DNA of 51,504 nucleotides from Candidatus Hydrogenedentota bacterium (GCA_016791475.1 JAEUWI010000052.1:1-51504); one strand, 5' to 3'; shown: positions 1 to 8,548, counted from the stretch's first letter. The notes: generated from the sequence alone by a model not told the origin. Made by a program: numbers and translations.

Positions 1-120
1 GAAGGCGAAGGCGAAGGCGAAGGCGAAGGCGAAGGCGAAGGCGAAGGCGAAGGCGAAGGCGAAGGCGAAGGAGAAGGAGAAGGAGAAGGCGAAGGCGAAG
101 GCGAAGGCGAAGGCGAAGGA
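1..120 (+). repeat. Hexanucleotide tandem repeat encoding (Glu-Gly)n
   Basis: At least twenty copies of gaaggc, with a few gaagga variants, run from the window edge. They encode a Glu-Gly linker in the partial gene. The near-identical codons suggest growth by slippage. Confidence 0.95.
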
Positions 121-453
121 AGCCTGGCCGAACTGTTGCTCGAGAATTTCACTAGTGCCGACACCAATGGTGACGGATTGATTTCGCGAGCAGAGTCTTC
201 GGCGCTGTTCCCCGAACTGACAGAGGCCGATTTTGACGATCTGGATAGCAACGGAGACGGATTTCTCTCCCGTGCGGAACTGAACGGAACAACGGGCGGT
301 TGTGCCTGCCCGAGTCCGGATGAAGCGAAGGATTTCGGGCCGATTGGCCTGGTGATGACCTTGCTGGGACTTTTCGAGTCCGTGACGCGGATTCCGGGAC
401 AACTATTGCAATACATCTACGGGCTGATGCATCGAGAACCCGATCAGGAATAG
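1..453 (+). CDS. C-terminal part of a surface protein with (Glu-Gly)n linker, EF-hand pair and GGC tail (5' end outside window)
   Basis: The reading frame is open from base 1, so only the last 150 codons are seen. Twenty Glu-Gly dipeptides (1-120) lead into two canonical EF-hand loops, DTNGDGLISRAE and DSNGDGFLSRAE, which should bind calcium. A Gly-Gly-Cys motif follows, then a hydrophobic stretch and an amphipathic end containing RIPGQLL. The same order of parts closes the next gene (755-7027), so the two proteins are paralogous at least at the C-terminus. The tail looks like an anchoring or sorting signal, but it matches no named CTERM class that I know; that role is inference. A terminator-like hairpin follows the stop codon. 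What the missing N-terminal part does cannot be told. Confidence 0.8.
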   Translation, partial: EGEGEGEGEGEGEGEGEGEGEGEGEGEGEGEGEGEGEGEGSLAELLLENFTSADTNGDGLISRAESSALFPELTEADFDDLDSNGDGFLSRAELNGTTGGCACPSPDEAKDFGPIGLVMTLLGLFESVTRIPGQLLQYIYGLMHREPDQE

Positions 454-479
454 TGATTCCTGGAAAGCTTGAAGAGGCG

Positions 480-513
480 AGCGGAACCGGCAGGTTGTCG
501 GTTCCGCTCTTGT
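480..513 (+). terminator. Probable intrinsic terminator
   Basis: A perfect 10-bp stem (480-489 with 499-508) has a 9-nt loop and is followed by ctcttgttt. It lies 27 nt after the stop codon of the first gene. Confidence 0.6.
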
Positions 514-600
514 TTCAAGTGGAGCGGGTGACTTTCTGTGAGTAAGGTGTGAAAGTCGATGATGCGTGCCATTTTGTCCGAAATTTATACTACTGCAAGC

Positions 601-629
601 TTGACATATATGAATCTTTATTCTAGTGT
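601..629 (+). promoter_or_regulatory. Sigma-70-type promoter of the giant surface protein
   Basis: A perfect TTGACA (601-606) is separated by 17 bp from TAGTGT (624-629), inside an AT-rich stretch that stands out from its GC-rich surroundings. Transcription would start near 636, giving a leader of about 120 nt before the ATG at 755. Confidence 0.6.
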
Positions 630-635
630 AAAGAG

Positions 636-754
636 TTAATACCGGCGGCGAAGCCGCATATCGGATCCAGCGACCGAATTGCTGGCGGGGCCTCAGTGCA
701 GCAACGGGCGCCCCGTGAACCAGACATCGAGTCCAACCAAGGCAGGAGCATAGA
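636..754 (+). promoter_or_regulatory. Structured 5' leader of unknown function
   Basis: Three successive hairpins can be drawn: 645-649 with 653-657 (GAA loop), 667-671 with 681-685, and 686-691 with 710-715. They end about 30 nt before the Shine-Dalgarno AGGAG (744-748). I recognise no riboswitch class. The section with gcaacggg...ccccgtgaacc recalls an SRP RNA arm, but the conserved GGAA-capped helix is absent. It may be a plain leader or a regulatory RNA. Confidence 0.3.
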
Positions 755-3700
755 ATGGGAACGCTATCGGGAATCAATCAGTTCGTCTGGAAGGGCGTAG
801 TGCGGGGCGCCATCGTCGTGGCGGGCACTTGCCTTGGCGTCGTGTCGGCCTGGGCCAATGAGACCCCCCCGGTAATCGATCAGGGTGACTCCCCCCTTCT
901 CGTCACGATGGACGAGGACGGCGCACCGACGGCATTTGTGGCCCCGACGCTCAGCGCGGTTGATCCCCAAGCCGATCCCATCATCTGGACGGTGAGCGTG
1001 CCCGCGACCCATGGCACGGCGTCGGTGGGCGGGGTGGGTCCGTCTCCGCTCTCGTTCTCCTATGTGCCCGACTCGAATTACAACGGCGCGGACAGTTTCA
1101 CCGTGCAGGCTTCCGACGGCACCCATTCCGATACGATTGTAATTGAAGTGACGATCAACGCGGTGAATGACGCGCCCGAGTTCGTGGGACAACTCGAATT
1201 CGCGGGAAAATGGGGCAGCACGGGGTCAGCCGACGGCCAGCTCTCCAATCCGCGCCTGATCGCGCTGGACAGCGCGGGCAACGTGTACGTTCCCGATGCG
1301 CAGAATCACCGGATACAGGTGTTTGATGCGGACGGGACCTTCCTCCGGAAGTGGGGTACTTCGGGCACGGGTGACGGGCAGCTCAATCAGCCTTCGGGCG
1401 TCGCGGTGGACGCGTCCGACAACGTGTACGTGGCGGACTATCAAAACCACCGGATCCAGAAGTTCACTTCCGGCGGAAGTTACCTGCTCCAGTGGGGCTC
1501 CCTGGGTTCGGCAGACGGACAGTTGAGCAGCCCAATCGGCATCGCCGTTGGCCCCTCGGGGCAAGTGTACGTTGCCGACAGTGGGAACGACCGAATCCAG
1601 GAGTTTGATGCCAGCGGGAACTTCGTAAGGAAATGGGGGGCCGACGGCACTGCCGATGGCGAGTTCCAAACTATTTTTGGAATTGCCGTCGATTCCCTGG
1701 GGAACGTGTACGTGCCCGATATTAGTCGTAGCGACCTGCAGGTCTTTGATGCGAACGGAACTTTTCTGCGCAAGTGGGGCCAGTCGGGTTCGGGTGACGG
1801 TGATTTTTCCGCCCCGTGGGGTGTCGCGGCGGACTCGGATGACCGAATTTATGTCGCGGAGTCTGGAAACAGGCGCGTGCAAATTTTCGAGTCGGACGGG
1901 ACCTTCGTCCAGAAATTTGGGAGCTCCGGCAGCGGCGACGGGCAATTCACTACCCCTTTTGCCATCGCTGTTGCATCGACGGGCCGGATCTATGTTGGCG
2001 ATCACAGCGGCAATCGCATTCAATATTTCGATACCTCGACTATCGGCGCGTCTGTCGCGGTATCCATGTCGGAGGACGGGAACCCGACGCCGTTTGCCTT
2101 GACCCTCAACGCGCTGGATGTCGATGCCGATACAATCACCTGGGCGATATCGAGCGACGCCACGAATGGCGTCGCGGCGGTATCCGGCACGGGCACGGAG
2201 AAGACAGTCGCCTACACGCCCATTGGCAATTTCAACGGCGTGGACAGTTTTGATGTGCAAATCAGCGATGGCCTGCTCACGGATACGGTTACGGTAAACG
2301 TAACCGTCGATCCGCAACAGGATCCGGTCGTCATTGACCAGGGCGCCGGCCCGCTGACGGTGACGATGGACGAGGACGGTGTGCCAACCGCCTTTGTCGC
2401 GCCCACGGTGTCGGCGACGGATGTCGACACGGTTGACACGCTGACGTGGTCCGTCAGTTCCCCCGCGTCCCACGGCACGGCGACGGTGAGCGGCACGGGC
2501 GTTTCACCTTCCACATTTACCTACGCGCCCGATGCGAACTTCAACGGCTCGGATGCGTTTACGGTTGAAGTGAGCGACGGCACGGATGCGGACACCATAG
2601 TTGTTGAAGTGACGATCGGCCCGGAAAACGACGCGCCGGAATTTCTGGGCGCCATCGGCTTCGATATCCGCTGGGGCGCGCCAGGTACTGGAAACGGCGA
2701 GTTGAACGAGCCAGCCCAACTCGCGGTGGACGCCTCGAACAACGTCTATGTCGCCGACTCGGCCAACCATCGCGTGGTGGTCTTCGACGCGAATGGGAAT
2801 TTCTTGCGCACCTGGGGTTCCGTCGGCACGGCCGATGGACAGTTCACGAACCCAATGGGTATTGATGTGGACGCCGCCGGTTACGTCTACGTGGCGGAGA
2901 ACTCGGGCAACCGCGTGCAGAAGTTCGACGCGAACGGCAATTTCGTTCTCAAGTTCGGCGAAGTGGGCACGGATCCGGATCAATTTCAGGGGCCGAGCGA
3001 TATCGCGGTGGGTGCTTCGGGCCATATCTATGTGGCGGATATCAGTTACAGCCGAATTCAGAAATTCGACGCCACGGGCGCGCACGTGACCACCTGGGGC
3101 ACCTTTGGAACGGGCGATGGCGAATTGCAGAACCCGAGCGCGATCACGCTGGACGGTGCCGAGAATGTGTATGTCACGGACCGATTGAACCACCGCGTCC
3201 AGGTATTCACGTCAACGGGCACTTTCGTGCGGGCTTTCGGCTCGAACGGAACGTTGAACGGTCAGTTCAGTTCGCCCTACGGAATCGATTTCGGTCCGGA
3301 CGGGTTTCTCTATGTGTCGGACAGCAACAACCGTCGGGTGCAGGTGTTCACCACCACCGGCGAATTCGTGAGCACCTTCGGTTCTCAGGGTACCGCGGAC
3401 GGCCAGTTCAGCTATCCCTTCGGCATCGCCGTTGGCGGTAACGGAACGATCTTCATCGCCGATCTCGTCGGCGCCATGATCCACCGCTTCTCGCGCGCGG
3501 ACGCATCGACTGTTAGCGTGACCATGGATGAAGACGGCACGCCGACGCCCTTCAGCCTCACCTTGAACGGTGTGGACGTGGATGCCGACACGATAAACTG
3601 GAGCATCGGCACCCAGGCGACTCACGGCGAAGCGTCCGTCAGCGGCACGGGCGCCAGCCAGCCGGTAAGCTATACGCCGGACGCGGACTACAACGGTTCG

Positions 3701-6700
3701 GATAGCTTCGTGGTGTCCATTTCCGACGGTAATGGCGGTACGGATACGCTTACGGTCAACGTGACGGTCACTCCGCAACAGGACACACCGGTTATTTCCC
3801 CAGACCCGGTCAATGTGACGATGGACGAAGACGGTTCGCCGATGGCCTGGGCACCTCCCGCGGTGTCGGCGATGGACGCGGACGGCGACGAAATCACCTG
3901 GACGCTGGACTTCGATCCCCAGTACGGCACGGCGACGGTAAGCGGCACGGGGGCTTCCCCCGAAGTGCTGGACTATGTACCGGATTCGGATTCCGCTGGA
4001 ACGGATATTTTCGGTATTCGCGCTTCCGACGGCAACGGCAACCACGACACGGTCTACGTGGTGGTCACCGTCACCCCGCAGAACGACGCGCCGGTCATCG
4101 ATCAGGGCGACGGCCCGCTGACGGTAACGATGGACGAGGAAGGCACGCCCACGGCGTGGGCCGCCCCGACTCTGAGCGCTGCGGATATCGACGGCCCCAC
4201 CAACTCGCCGGGAAGCAATGAGCAGGGCGATCCCACGCCCCAGGATCCGGTCGGCGATGAGCTTTCCTGGTCGGTGTTGACCCAGGCCTCCCATGGCACG
4301 GCGACCGTGTCGGGCGACGGGGCTTCACCGCTGACCTTCGACTATGTACCCGAGGGCAATTTCTTTGGTTCGGACAGTTTCGTGGTGCAGGTGTCGGACG
4401 GCAACGGCGGCACGGACACGATCCAGATTGACGTGACGGTAAACAATACCCACGACGCGCCGGTGATCGAACAGGCGGATCCGCTGGCGGTGACGATGGA
4501 CGAAGACGGCGCGCCTATTGCGTGGGACGCCCCCACGGTGATGGCCCAGAATCCGGACAGCGTGGCGCTCTCGTGGTCCGTGCTGACCCCGGCGACGAAT
4601 GGCGTGGCGACGGTATCCGGCGGCGTCTTGTCTCCGTCGGTGTTCGACTATGCGCCGAATGCCAACTTTAACGGTTCCGACAGCTTTGTCATCCAGGTGT
4701 CGGACGGCGATGGTGGCACGGACGAGATCACGGTGAACGTGACGATCAATCCGGTGAATGACGCGCCCGCCATCACGCAGACGGGGCCGATCACGGTGAC
4801 CATGGACGAAGACGGCACGCCGGTGGCCTTTGTGGCGCCGGCGGTCGACGCGACCGATGCGGACGGCGACCCGATCACCTGGAGCCTCGCGGTTTCCGCT
4901 TCGAACGGCGTTGCCACGGCCGACGGTGAGGGCGCGAGTCCGACGGAGTTGACCTACACACCCGCCGCGAACTTCAACGGTTCGGACAGCTTCACGCTGG
5001 AAGCGAGCGACGGCGAGGCGTCGTCGCAGATCGCGGTGCAGGTCACGGTGACCGCGCACAATGACGGGCCGGTTCTGGCCCTGAACTCGGGCGTGACCGT
5101 GGACGAAGGCGGCGTGGCCACGCTGGACGCGGGCATGCTCGAAACGAGTGACGTGGACGACGGGGCTTCGGATCTGACCTACACGGTCACAGCGGCTCCG
5201 GCCAACGGCGTTCTGGCGTTGATCTCGGAGCCTGAAACCTCGGTGACCACCTTCACCCAGGCGGATTTGAACGCCGCCCAGTTGATCTACACGCACAATG
5301 GCGGTGAGACCACGTCCGACAGCTTTGCGTTCAGCGCGGCGGACGGTGGAGAGGATGGCGCGGTGCCGGTGTCGGGTGTTTTCGAGATATCCGTAACGCC
5401 CGTCAACGACGCGCCGGTGCTCGACGCCATAGGCGACCGTGAAGTGGCCGAAGGGGCCACCATCACGTTCGGCGTGTCCGCAAGCGATCCCGAAGGCGAC
5501 ACACTGACCTTTGACGCGGCGGCGTTGCCCTCGGGCGCGAGCTTCGATCAGGAAACCGCGACCTTCACATGGACTCCGGCCTTCGACCAGTCCGGCGTTT
5601 ACGCGGGCGTGCTGTTCCGTGTGACGGACGATGGCGAGGGACCGTTGACCGATACCGAGACCATCAGCATCACCGTGGGCGATGTAAACCGCCCGCCGGC
5701 GCTGGACGAATTGTCGAATCAGGAAGTGCCGGAGGGCGCCACGCTGGCGTTCACGGTGTCGGCAATCGATCCCGACGGGGACGGGCTGAGCTTCGGCGCG
5801 GCCAATCTGCCCGAGGGCGCCAGCTTCGACCCGGAAACCGCAACCTTTACCTGGACACCGGGCTTTGAAGATGCGGGAGTCTATGCCGACGTGATCTTCA
5901 CGGTGACGGACGACGGCGCGCCGGCCGAGGGGGATTCTCAGAGCATCACGATCACCGTGGGTGACGTGAACCGCATGCCCGAGCTCGCCGCGATTGGCAA
6001 CCGCCAGGTGGACGAGGGGGGCGCATTGACCTTCCTGGTGACGGCGAGCGACGCGGATGGCGACACTCTGGTGTTCGGCGCGGAGAACCTGCCGGATGGC
6101 GCAACGTTCGATACGGAGACCCAGACATTCCAGTGGAATCCGGCCTTCAGCGACGGCGGAAGCCATGAAGTCACCTTCACCGTGACGGATGATGGTGAAC
6201 CCGCGCGGGGGGATAGCGAAACCATCACGATCACCGTGGGCGACGTAAACCGCGCGCCGGCGTTGAATCCCGTGGGCAATCGCGAGGTCACCGAGGGTGA
6301 CGCGCTCCAGATCGTCTTGACGGGTAGCGACCCGGATGGCGATACACTCGCCTTCGGCGTGGAGCATCTGCCCGAGGGCGCCCAGTTTGATTCCGAAACC
6401 AGGACACTGAATTGGGCGACTGTGACCGGTGATGCCGGAACGTACACGGTGACATTTGTACTCACGGACTCGGGGACACCACCCTTGTCCGACGACGAAG
6501 CCATCACCGTAACCGTGGTGGCTGGCGCCGGTGAAGGTGAGGGTGAAGGCGAAGGTGAAGGCGAAGGTGAAGGTGAAGGTGAAGGCGAAGGTGAAGGCGA
6601 AGGCGAAGGTGAAGGTGAAGGTGAAGGTGAAGGTGAAGGTGAAGGCGAAGGCGAAGGCGAAGGCGAAGGCGAAGGCGAAGGCGAAGGCGAAGGCGAAGGC

Positions 6701-7027
6701 GAAGGAAACCTGGCGACTTCGCTGCTGGAAAATTTCATGCGTGCCGACGCGAACAACGACGGTCTGATATCACGGGAAGAGTCCGCGCTGCTCTTTCCAG
6801 AACTTACCACAAGCCAGTTCGACGCGCTCGATTTGGACGGCGATGGCTTTCTGTCGCGCAATGAAATCCGCCAGTCGCAACCGGGCGGCTGCTATGGACC
6901 TGGTGCGCAGGCGGAACTGTTCATCGCGGCGTTGGGCGTTTTCCTGCTCAATTGTTTCGAGACCCTATTGAGGTTGCCCGGTCAGATCCTGGAGGTCCTC
7001 TACGGTGGCGCCACGAGGAACGAGTGA
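755..7027 (+). CDS. Giant exported surface protein: cadherin-like repeats, two six-repeat NHL propellers, (Glu-Gly)n, EF-hands, GGC tail
   Basis: This 2090-residue protein starts at an ATG 6 nt after AGGAG and has a signal peptide (cleavage probably after AWA, residue 34). Order of parts: a cadherin/tandem-95-like domain (38-137); six NHL repeats (about 146-430); two cadherin-like domains (433-630); six more NHL repeats (about 630-916); five cadherin-like domains (about 920-1440), recognisable by VTMDEDG at the start and FNGSDSF near the end of each; one CSPG4-type repeat (about 1441-1555); four putative-Ig domains ending TVGDVNR (about 1556-1925); 29 Glu-Gly dipeptides (1927-1984); two EF-hands (DANNDGLISREE, DLDGDGFLSRNE); then GGC and a hydrophobic tail with RLPGQIL. 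Six NHL repeats fit one closed beta-propeller, so two propellers are likely. The domain types point to adhesion or glycan/protein binding at the surface; no enzyme domain is visible. Confidence 0.93.
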   Translation: MGTLSGINQFVWKGVVRGAIVVAGTCLGVVSAWANETPPVIDQGDSPLLVTMDEDGAPTAFVAPTLSAVDPQADPIIWTVSVPATHGTASVGGVGPSPLSFSYVPDSNYNGADSFTVQASDGTHSDTIVIEVTINAVNDAPEFVGQLEFAGKWGSTGSADGQLSNPRLIALDSAGNVYVPDAQNHRIQVFDADGTFLRKWGTSGTGDGQLNQPSGVAVDASDNVYVADYQNHRIQKFTSGGSYLLQWGSLGSADGQLSSPIGIAVGPSGQVYVADSGNDRIQEFDASGNFVRKWGADGTADGEFQTIFGIAVDSLGNVYVPDISRSDLQVFDANGTFLRKWGQSGSGDGDFSAPWGVAADSDDRIYVAESGNRRVQIFESDGTFVQKFGSSGSGDGQFTTPFAIAVASTGRIYVGDHSGNRIQYFDTSTIGASVAVSMSEDGNPTPFALTLNALDVDADTITWAISSDATNGVAAVSGTGTEKTVAYTPIGNFNGVDSFDVQISDGLLTDTVTVNVTVDPQQDPVVIDQGAGPLTVTMDEDGVPTAFVAPTVSATDVDTVDTLTWSVSSPASHGTATVSGTGVSPSTFTYAPDANFNGSDAFTVEVSDGTDADTIVVEVTIGPENDAPEFLGAIGFDIRWGAPGTGNGELNEPAQLAVDASNNVYVADSANHRVVVFDANGNFLRTWGSVGTADGQFTNPMGIDVDAAGYVYVAENSGNRVQKFDANGNFVLKFGEVGTDPDQFQGPSDIAVGASGHIYVADISYSRIQKFDATGAHVTTWGTFGTGDGELQNPSAITLDGAENVYVTDRLNHRVQVFTSTGTFVRAFGSNGTLNGQFSSPYGIDFGPDGFLYVSDSNNRRVQVFTTTGEFVSTFGSQGTADGQFSYPFGIAVGGNGTIFIADLVGAMIHRFSRADASTVSVTMDEDGTPTPFSLTLNGVDVDADTINWSIGTQATHGEASVSGTGASQPVSYTPDADYNGSDSFVVSISDGNGGTDTLTVNVTVTPQQDTPVISPDPVNVTMDEDGSPMAWAPPAVSAMDADGDEITWTLDFDPQYGTATVSGTGASPEVLDYVPDSDSAGTDIFGIRASDGNGNHDTVYVVVTVTPQNDAPVIDQGDGPLTVTMDEEGTPTAWAAPTLSAADIDGPTNSPGSNEQGDPTPQDPVGDELSWSVLTQASHGTATVSGDGASPLTFDYVPEGNFFGSDSFVVQVSDGNGGTDTIQIDVTVNNTHDAPVIEQADPLAVTMDEDGAPIAWDAPTVMAQNPDSVALSWSVLTPATNGVATVSGGVLSPSVFDYAPNANFNGSDSFVIQVSDGDGGTDEITVNVTINPVNDAPAITQTGPITVTMDEDGTPVAFVAPAVDATDADGDPITWSLAVSASNGVATADGEGASPTELTYTPAANFNGSDSFTLEASDGEASSQIAVQVTVTAHNDGPVLALNSGVTVDEGGVATLDAGMLETSDVDDGASDLTYTVTAAPANGVLALISEPETSVTTFTQADLNAAQLIYTHNGGETTSDSFAFSAADGGEDGAVPVSGVFEISVTPVNDAPVLDAIGDREVAEGATITFGVSASDPEGDTLTFDAAALPSGASFDQETATFTWTPAFDQSGVYAGVLFRVTDDGEGPLTDTETISITVGDVNRPPALDELSNQEVPEGATLAFTVSAIDPDGDGLSFGAANLPEGASFDPETATFTWTPGFEDAGVYADVIFTVTDDGAPAEGDSQSITITVGDVNRMPELAAIGNRQVDEGGALTFLVTASDADGDTLVFGAENLPDGATFDTETQTFQWNPAFSDGGSHEVTFTVTDDGEPARGDSETITITVGDVNRAPALNPVGNREVTEGDALQIVLTGSDPDGDTLAFGVEHLPEGAQFDSETRTLNWATVTGDAGTYTVTFVLTDSGTPPLSDDEAITVTVVAGAGEGEGEGEGEGEGEGEGEGEGEGEGEGEGEGEGEGEGEGEGEGEGEGEGEGEGEGEGEGNLATSLLENFMRADANNDGLISREESALLFPELTTSQFDALDLDGDGFLSRNEIRQSQPGGCYGPGAQAELFIAALGVFLLNCFETLLRLPGQILEVLYGGATRNE
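6533..6706 (+). repeat. Hexanucleotide tandem repeat encoding (Glu-Gly)29
   Basis: Twenty-nine in-frame gaaggt/gaaggc units lie between the last Ig-like domain and the EF-hands. The 5' half is rich in ggt and the 3' half is pure ggc, as expected if blocks were duplicated separately. It parallels the tract at 1-120. Confidence 0.95.
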
Positions 7028-7078
7028 TGGGCTTCCCCCGGTCGGGGTCTGCTCCACGTACTAGCTGAATACCAATGA

Positions 7079-7111
7079 GCCGGGAACCGCACCGGAGGTG
7101 CGGTTCCCGGC
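7079..7111 (+). terminator. Terminator-like hairpin after the giant gene
   Basis: A perfect 14-bp stem (7079-7092 with 7098-7111) has a 5-nt loop and lies 51 nt after the stop. There is no clear T-tract after it, so it could be a rho-assisted end or an mRNA-stability hairpin. From here to the promoter at 7249 I see nothing else. Confidence 0.5.
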
Positions 7112-7248
7112 TTCCGTATGCTCGGGTGCGGCGCCATTGCACGTCCGTAAAATTGTCTCACCCGAGGGCTTCGTCGCCGCCTTGCCACGGGCAGGGGTTT
7201 GTCAGGATTCTGTCAACAATCTTCCGTCAAAAATTCTTCGTTTTTTAC

Positions 7249-7276
7249 TGGACATTTTAAATTCGCGTGGTATACT
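7249..7276 (+). promoter_or_regulatory. Strong sigma-70-type promoter
   Basis: TGGACA (7249-7254) and TATACT (7271-7276) are 16 bp apart in an AT-rich block. The predicted start near 7283 leaves an 80-nt leader to the small gene at 7364. Confidence 0.6.
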
Positions 7277-7363
7277 TCTTTTGCTGCAGCAAGGCGCAGT
7301 AGTTGGGCGAGCAGCGTTCGCCAAACAAACCTGGTGGACAACACCTACAAGGAGGTAGACGTT

Positions 7364-7549
7364 ATGGCTGTATACGGAATACCTGACAATCCCTCGTTGA
7401 CCACGCATTCGTGGGTCCGTGCCTGGTGGCTTCATTCCCTCTGGGGATACAAGGTGCTGGACGTGCGGCGCAATCCGAAAGAAGGCTGGTTTGGCCGTCT
7501 GACCTACGAAGAGACCATACGCCTGGTGCCGAACCAAAAGGTGCACTGA
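7364..7549 (+). CDS. Small protein of 61 aa, unknown function
   Basis: The ATG at 7364 follows a strong Shine-Dalgarno (ggaggt, 7351-7356), and the gene has its own good promoter and a hairpin behind it, so I judge it real. The product has no signal peptide and no transmembrane segment. It is rich in Trp and basic residues (four Trp in 61), with a central WWLHSLWGY and a tail ending in ETIRLVPNQKVH. I do not recognise a family. It stands alone: the preceding gene is terminated and the next gene converges on it. A small soluble protein, perhaps nucleic-acid or protein binding, is all that can be said. Confidence 0.65.
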   Translation: MAVYGIPDNPSLTTHSWVRAWWLHSLWGYKVLDVRRNPKEGWFGRLTYEETIRLVPNQKVH

Positions 7550-7575
7550 GCCGAAGTAAACCTGGGAGGAGGGCC

Positions 7576-7636
7576 GCCTGAGGGTGGTCCGAAAAAGAAA
7601 TCGGCGCCGATGCGTGGGAGCACCGGCGCCTCAGGC
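7576..7636. terminator. Bidirectional terminator-like hairpin between convergent genes
   Basis: GCCTGAGG (7576-7583) pairs with CCTCAGGC (7629-7636), and inside it GGCGCCG (7603-7609) pairs with CGGCGCC (7624-7630). The two stems share two bases, so they are alternatives or a branched fold. It sits between the stop codons of the 61-aa gene and the lipoprotein gene. Confidence 0.45.
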
Positions 7637-7653
7637 ACCTCGGGGCAATAATC

Positions 7654-8406
7654 TTAGAAACCCAAATCGTCCAGCGCTTTTTCCTGCCGCTGGCTCTGCT
7701 CCGCCGCCGCACTCCGCGCGCCCGTGCGTCCGCGCGTTCCCGCCGCCGCTGCACCCGCATTGCTGTTGCTGTTCAGTTGTTCCTGCATGGCGATGCCGGT
7801 CATGGCCTCGCCCAGGGGCCCGCCCCCGCCTACGGGCGCCATACCACCGGAGCGCGGCGCCTGCGCGGGCATGGCCGCCGCCACCGGTCCTTCCAGCGGA
7901 TGGCTGATCGCCCCATTCTGATTGTTATAGTTGAAGGGCTGGCCGCTTTCGGTCCGGGGCATCACGGGCAAATCGCCGCTCTGGGCCAGGGCATCCAGCG
8001 TCGGGGGATAGAGGCCGGTTCGGGTGCCGTAGGAATTGATGGCCGTCTTGATTTTTTCCATCATGAGGTAATCCGCCGCGGTGGGGCCCGCATCGGTCTC
8101 CAGCACCCGGCCAATAACCGGGTTGTAGCCAAAGGCTCCGCCGTCGCCGCGGGGTGGTATGGCGTCGATAAAATTGGGTACGAGCAGATCGAGGGACGCG
8201 GGGTAGCTTCCCTTCTCCGCCTGGTAGAGGTCCACGGCCCGTTGCAGGTTCATCTGGCCGGTGTCGGTCTTGACGTTGGAGAGGGTCTGCTGAGCGGCGG
8301 TGGCCTGTTTGGCCTGGAGATCGGCCTGTATCGCGGTGGTGGTCAGCATTTCGACCATGCAACCGGGAAGAAAGAGGGCCGGGAGAAGAAATCGACAATA
8401 TCGCAT
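7654..8406 (-). CDS. Lipoprotein with two pseudopilin-like (GspG-type) repeats
   Basis: The start at 8406 is set by AAGGAGG 9 nt upstream and by a lipoprotein signal peptide with lipobox LPGC (Cys16); upstream in-frame ATGs lack both. The 250-aa product has two copies of a motif typical of the type II secretion major pseudopilin core: MNLQRAVDLYQAEKGSYPAS with a following Gly/Tyr-rich strand, and KTAINSYGTRTGLYPPTLDA with GQPFNYNNQNG. The usual prepilin FTLIE helix is absent and is replaced by the lipid anchor. The last 80 residues are Gly/Ala/Ser-rich low complexity ending in KALDDLGF. It may be an accessory of a secretion or pilus machine at the membrane; this is inference. Confidence 0.75.
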   Translation of the reverse strand: MRYCRFLLPALFLPGCMVEMLTTTAIQADLQAKQATAAQQTLSNVKTDTGQMNLQRAVDLYQAEKGSYPASLDLLVPNFIDAIPPRGDGGAFGYNPVIGRVLETDAGPTAADYLMMEKIKTAINSYGTRTGLYPPTLDALAQSGDLPVMPRTESGQPFNYNNQNGAISHPLEGPVAAAMPAQAPRSGGMAPVGGGGPLGEAMTGIAMQEQLNSNSNAGAAAAGTRGRTGARSAAAEQSQRQEKALDDLGF

Positions 8407-8431
8407 GGTTTGAAACCTCCTTATGGGGATT

Positions 8432-8437
8432 ATTATA
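8432..8437 (-). promoter_or_regulatory. -10 element for the lipoprotein gene
   Basis: A perfect TATAAT on the minus strand lies 26 nt before the start codon. No good -35 is seen at the right distance. The heptad repeat at 8451-8477 begins just upstream. Confidence 0.35.
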
Positions 8438-8450
8438 GCACAGGCGAGCC

Positions 8451-8477
8451 ATTGACAATGGACAATTGACAATGGAC
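8451..8477. repeat. Heptad tandem repeat (attgaca/atggaca)
   Basis: Almost four alternating 7-bp units, attgaca and atggaca, lie in the upstream region of the lipoprotein gene. They belong to a family also seen at 24434, 24513, 28748 and 36005. Confidence 0.85.
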
Positions 8478-8548
8478 GACGGGGAGAAGAGGGAGATGGA
8501 GGAGCGGTCGTCTTGTCCATTTTCTGCCGTCCCTGAGGTGGATTTCCG

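Noticed and set aside
686-754. Possible SRP (4.5S) RNA
   Set aside because: Part of the sequence resembles an SRP RNA arm, but the conserved GGAA-capped helix and symmetric loops are absent.
4325-6367. 680-codon open frame on the minus strand of the giant gene
   Set aside because: Its translation is Arg/His/Val-rich with no domain, as expected opposite a GC-rich repeat gene.
5938-6861. Long minus-strand open frame with (Pro-Ser)n
   Set aside because: It is the antisense of the Glu-Gly repeat and Ig-like domains of the giant gene; there is no ribosome site and the plus-strand domains are clear.
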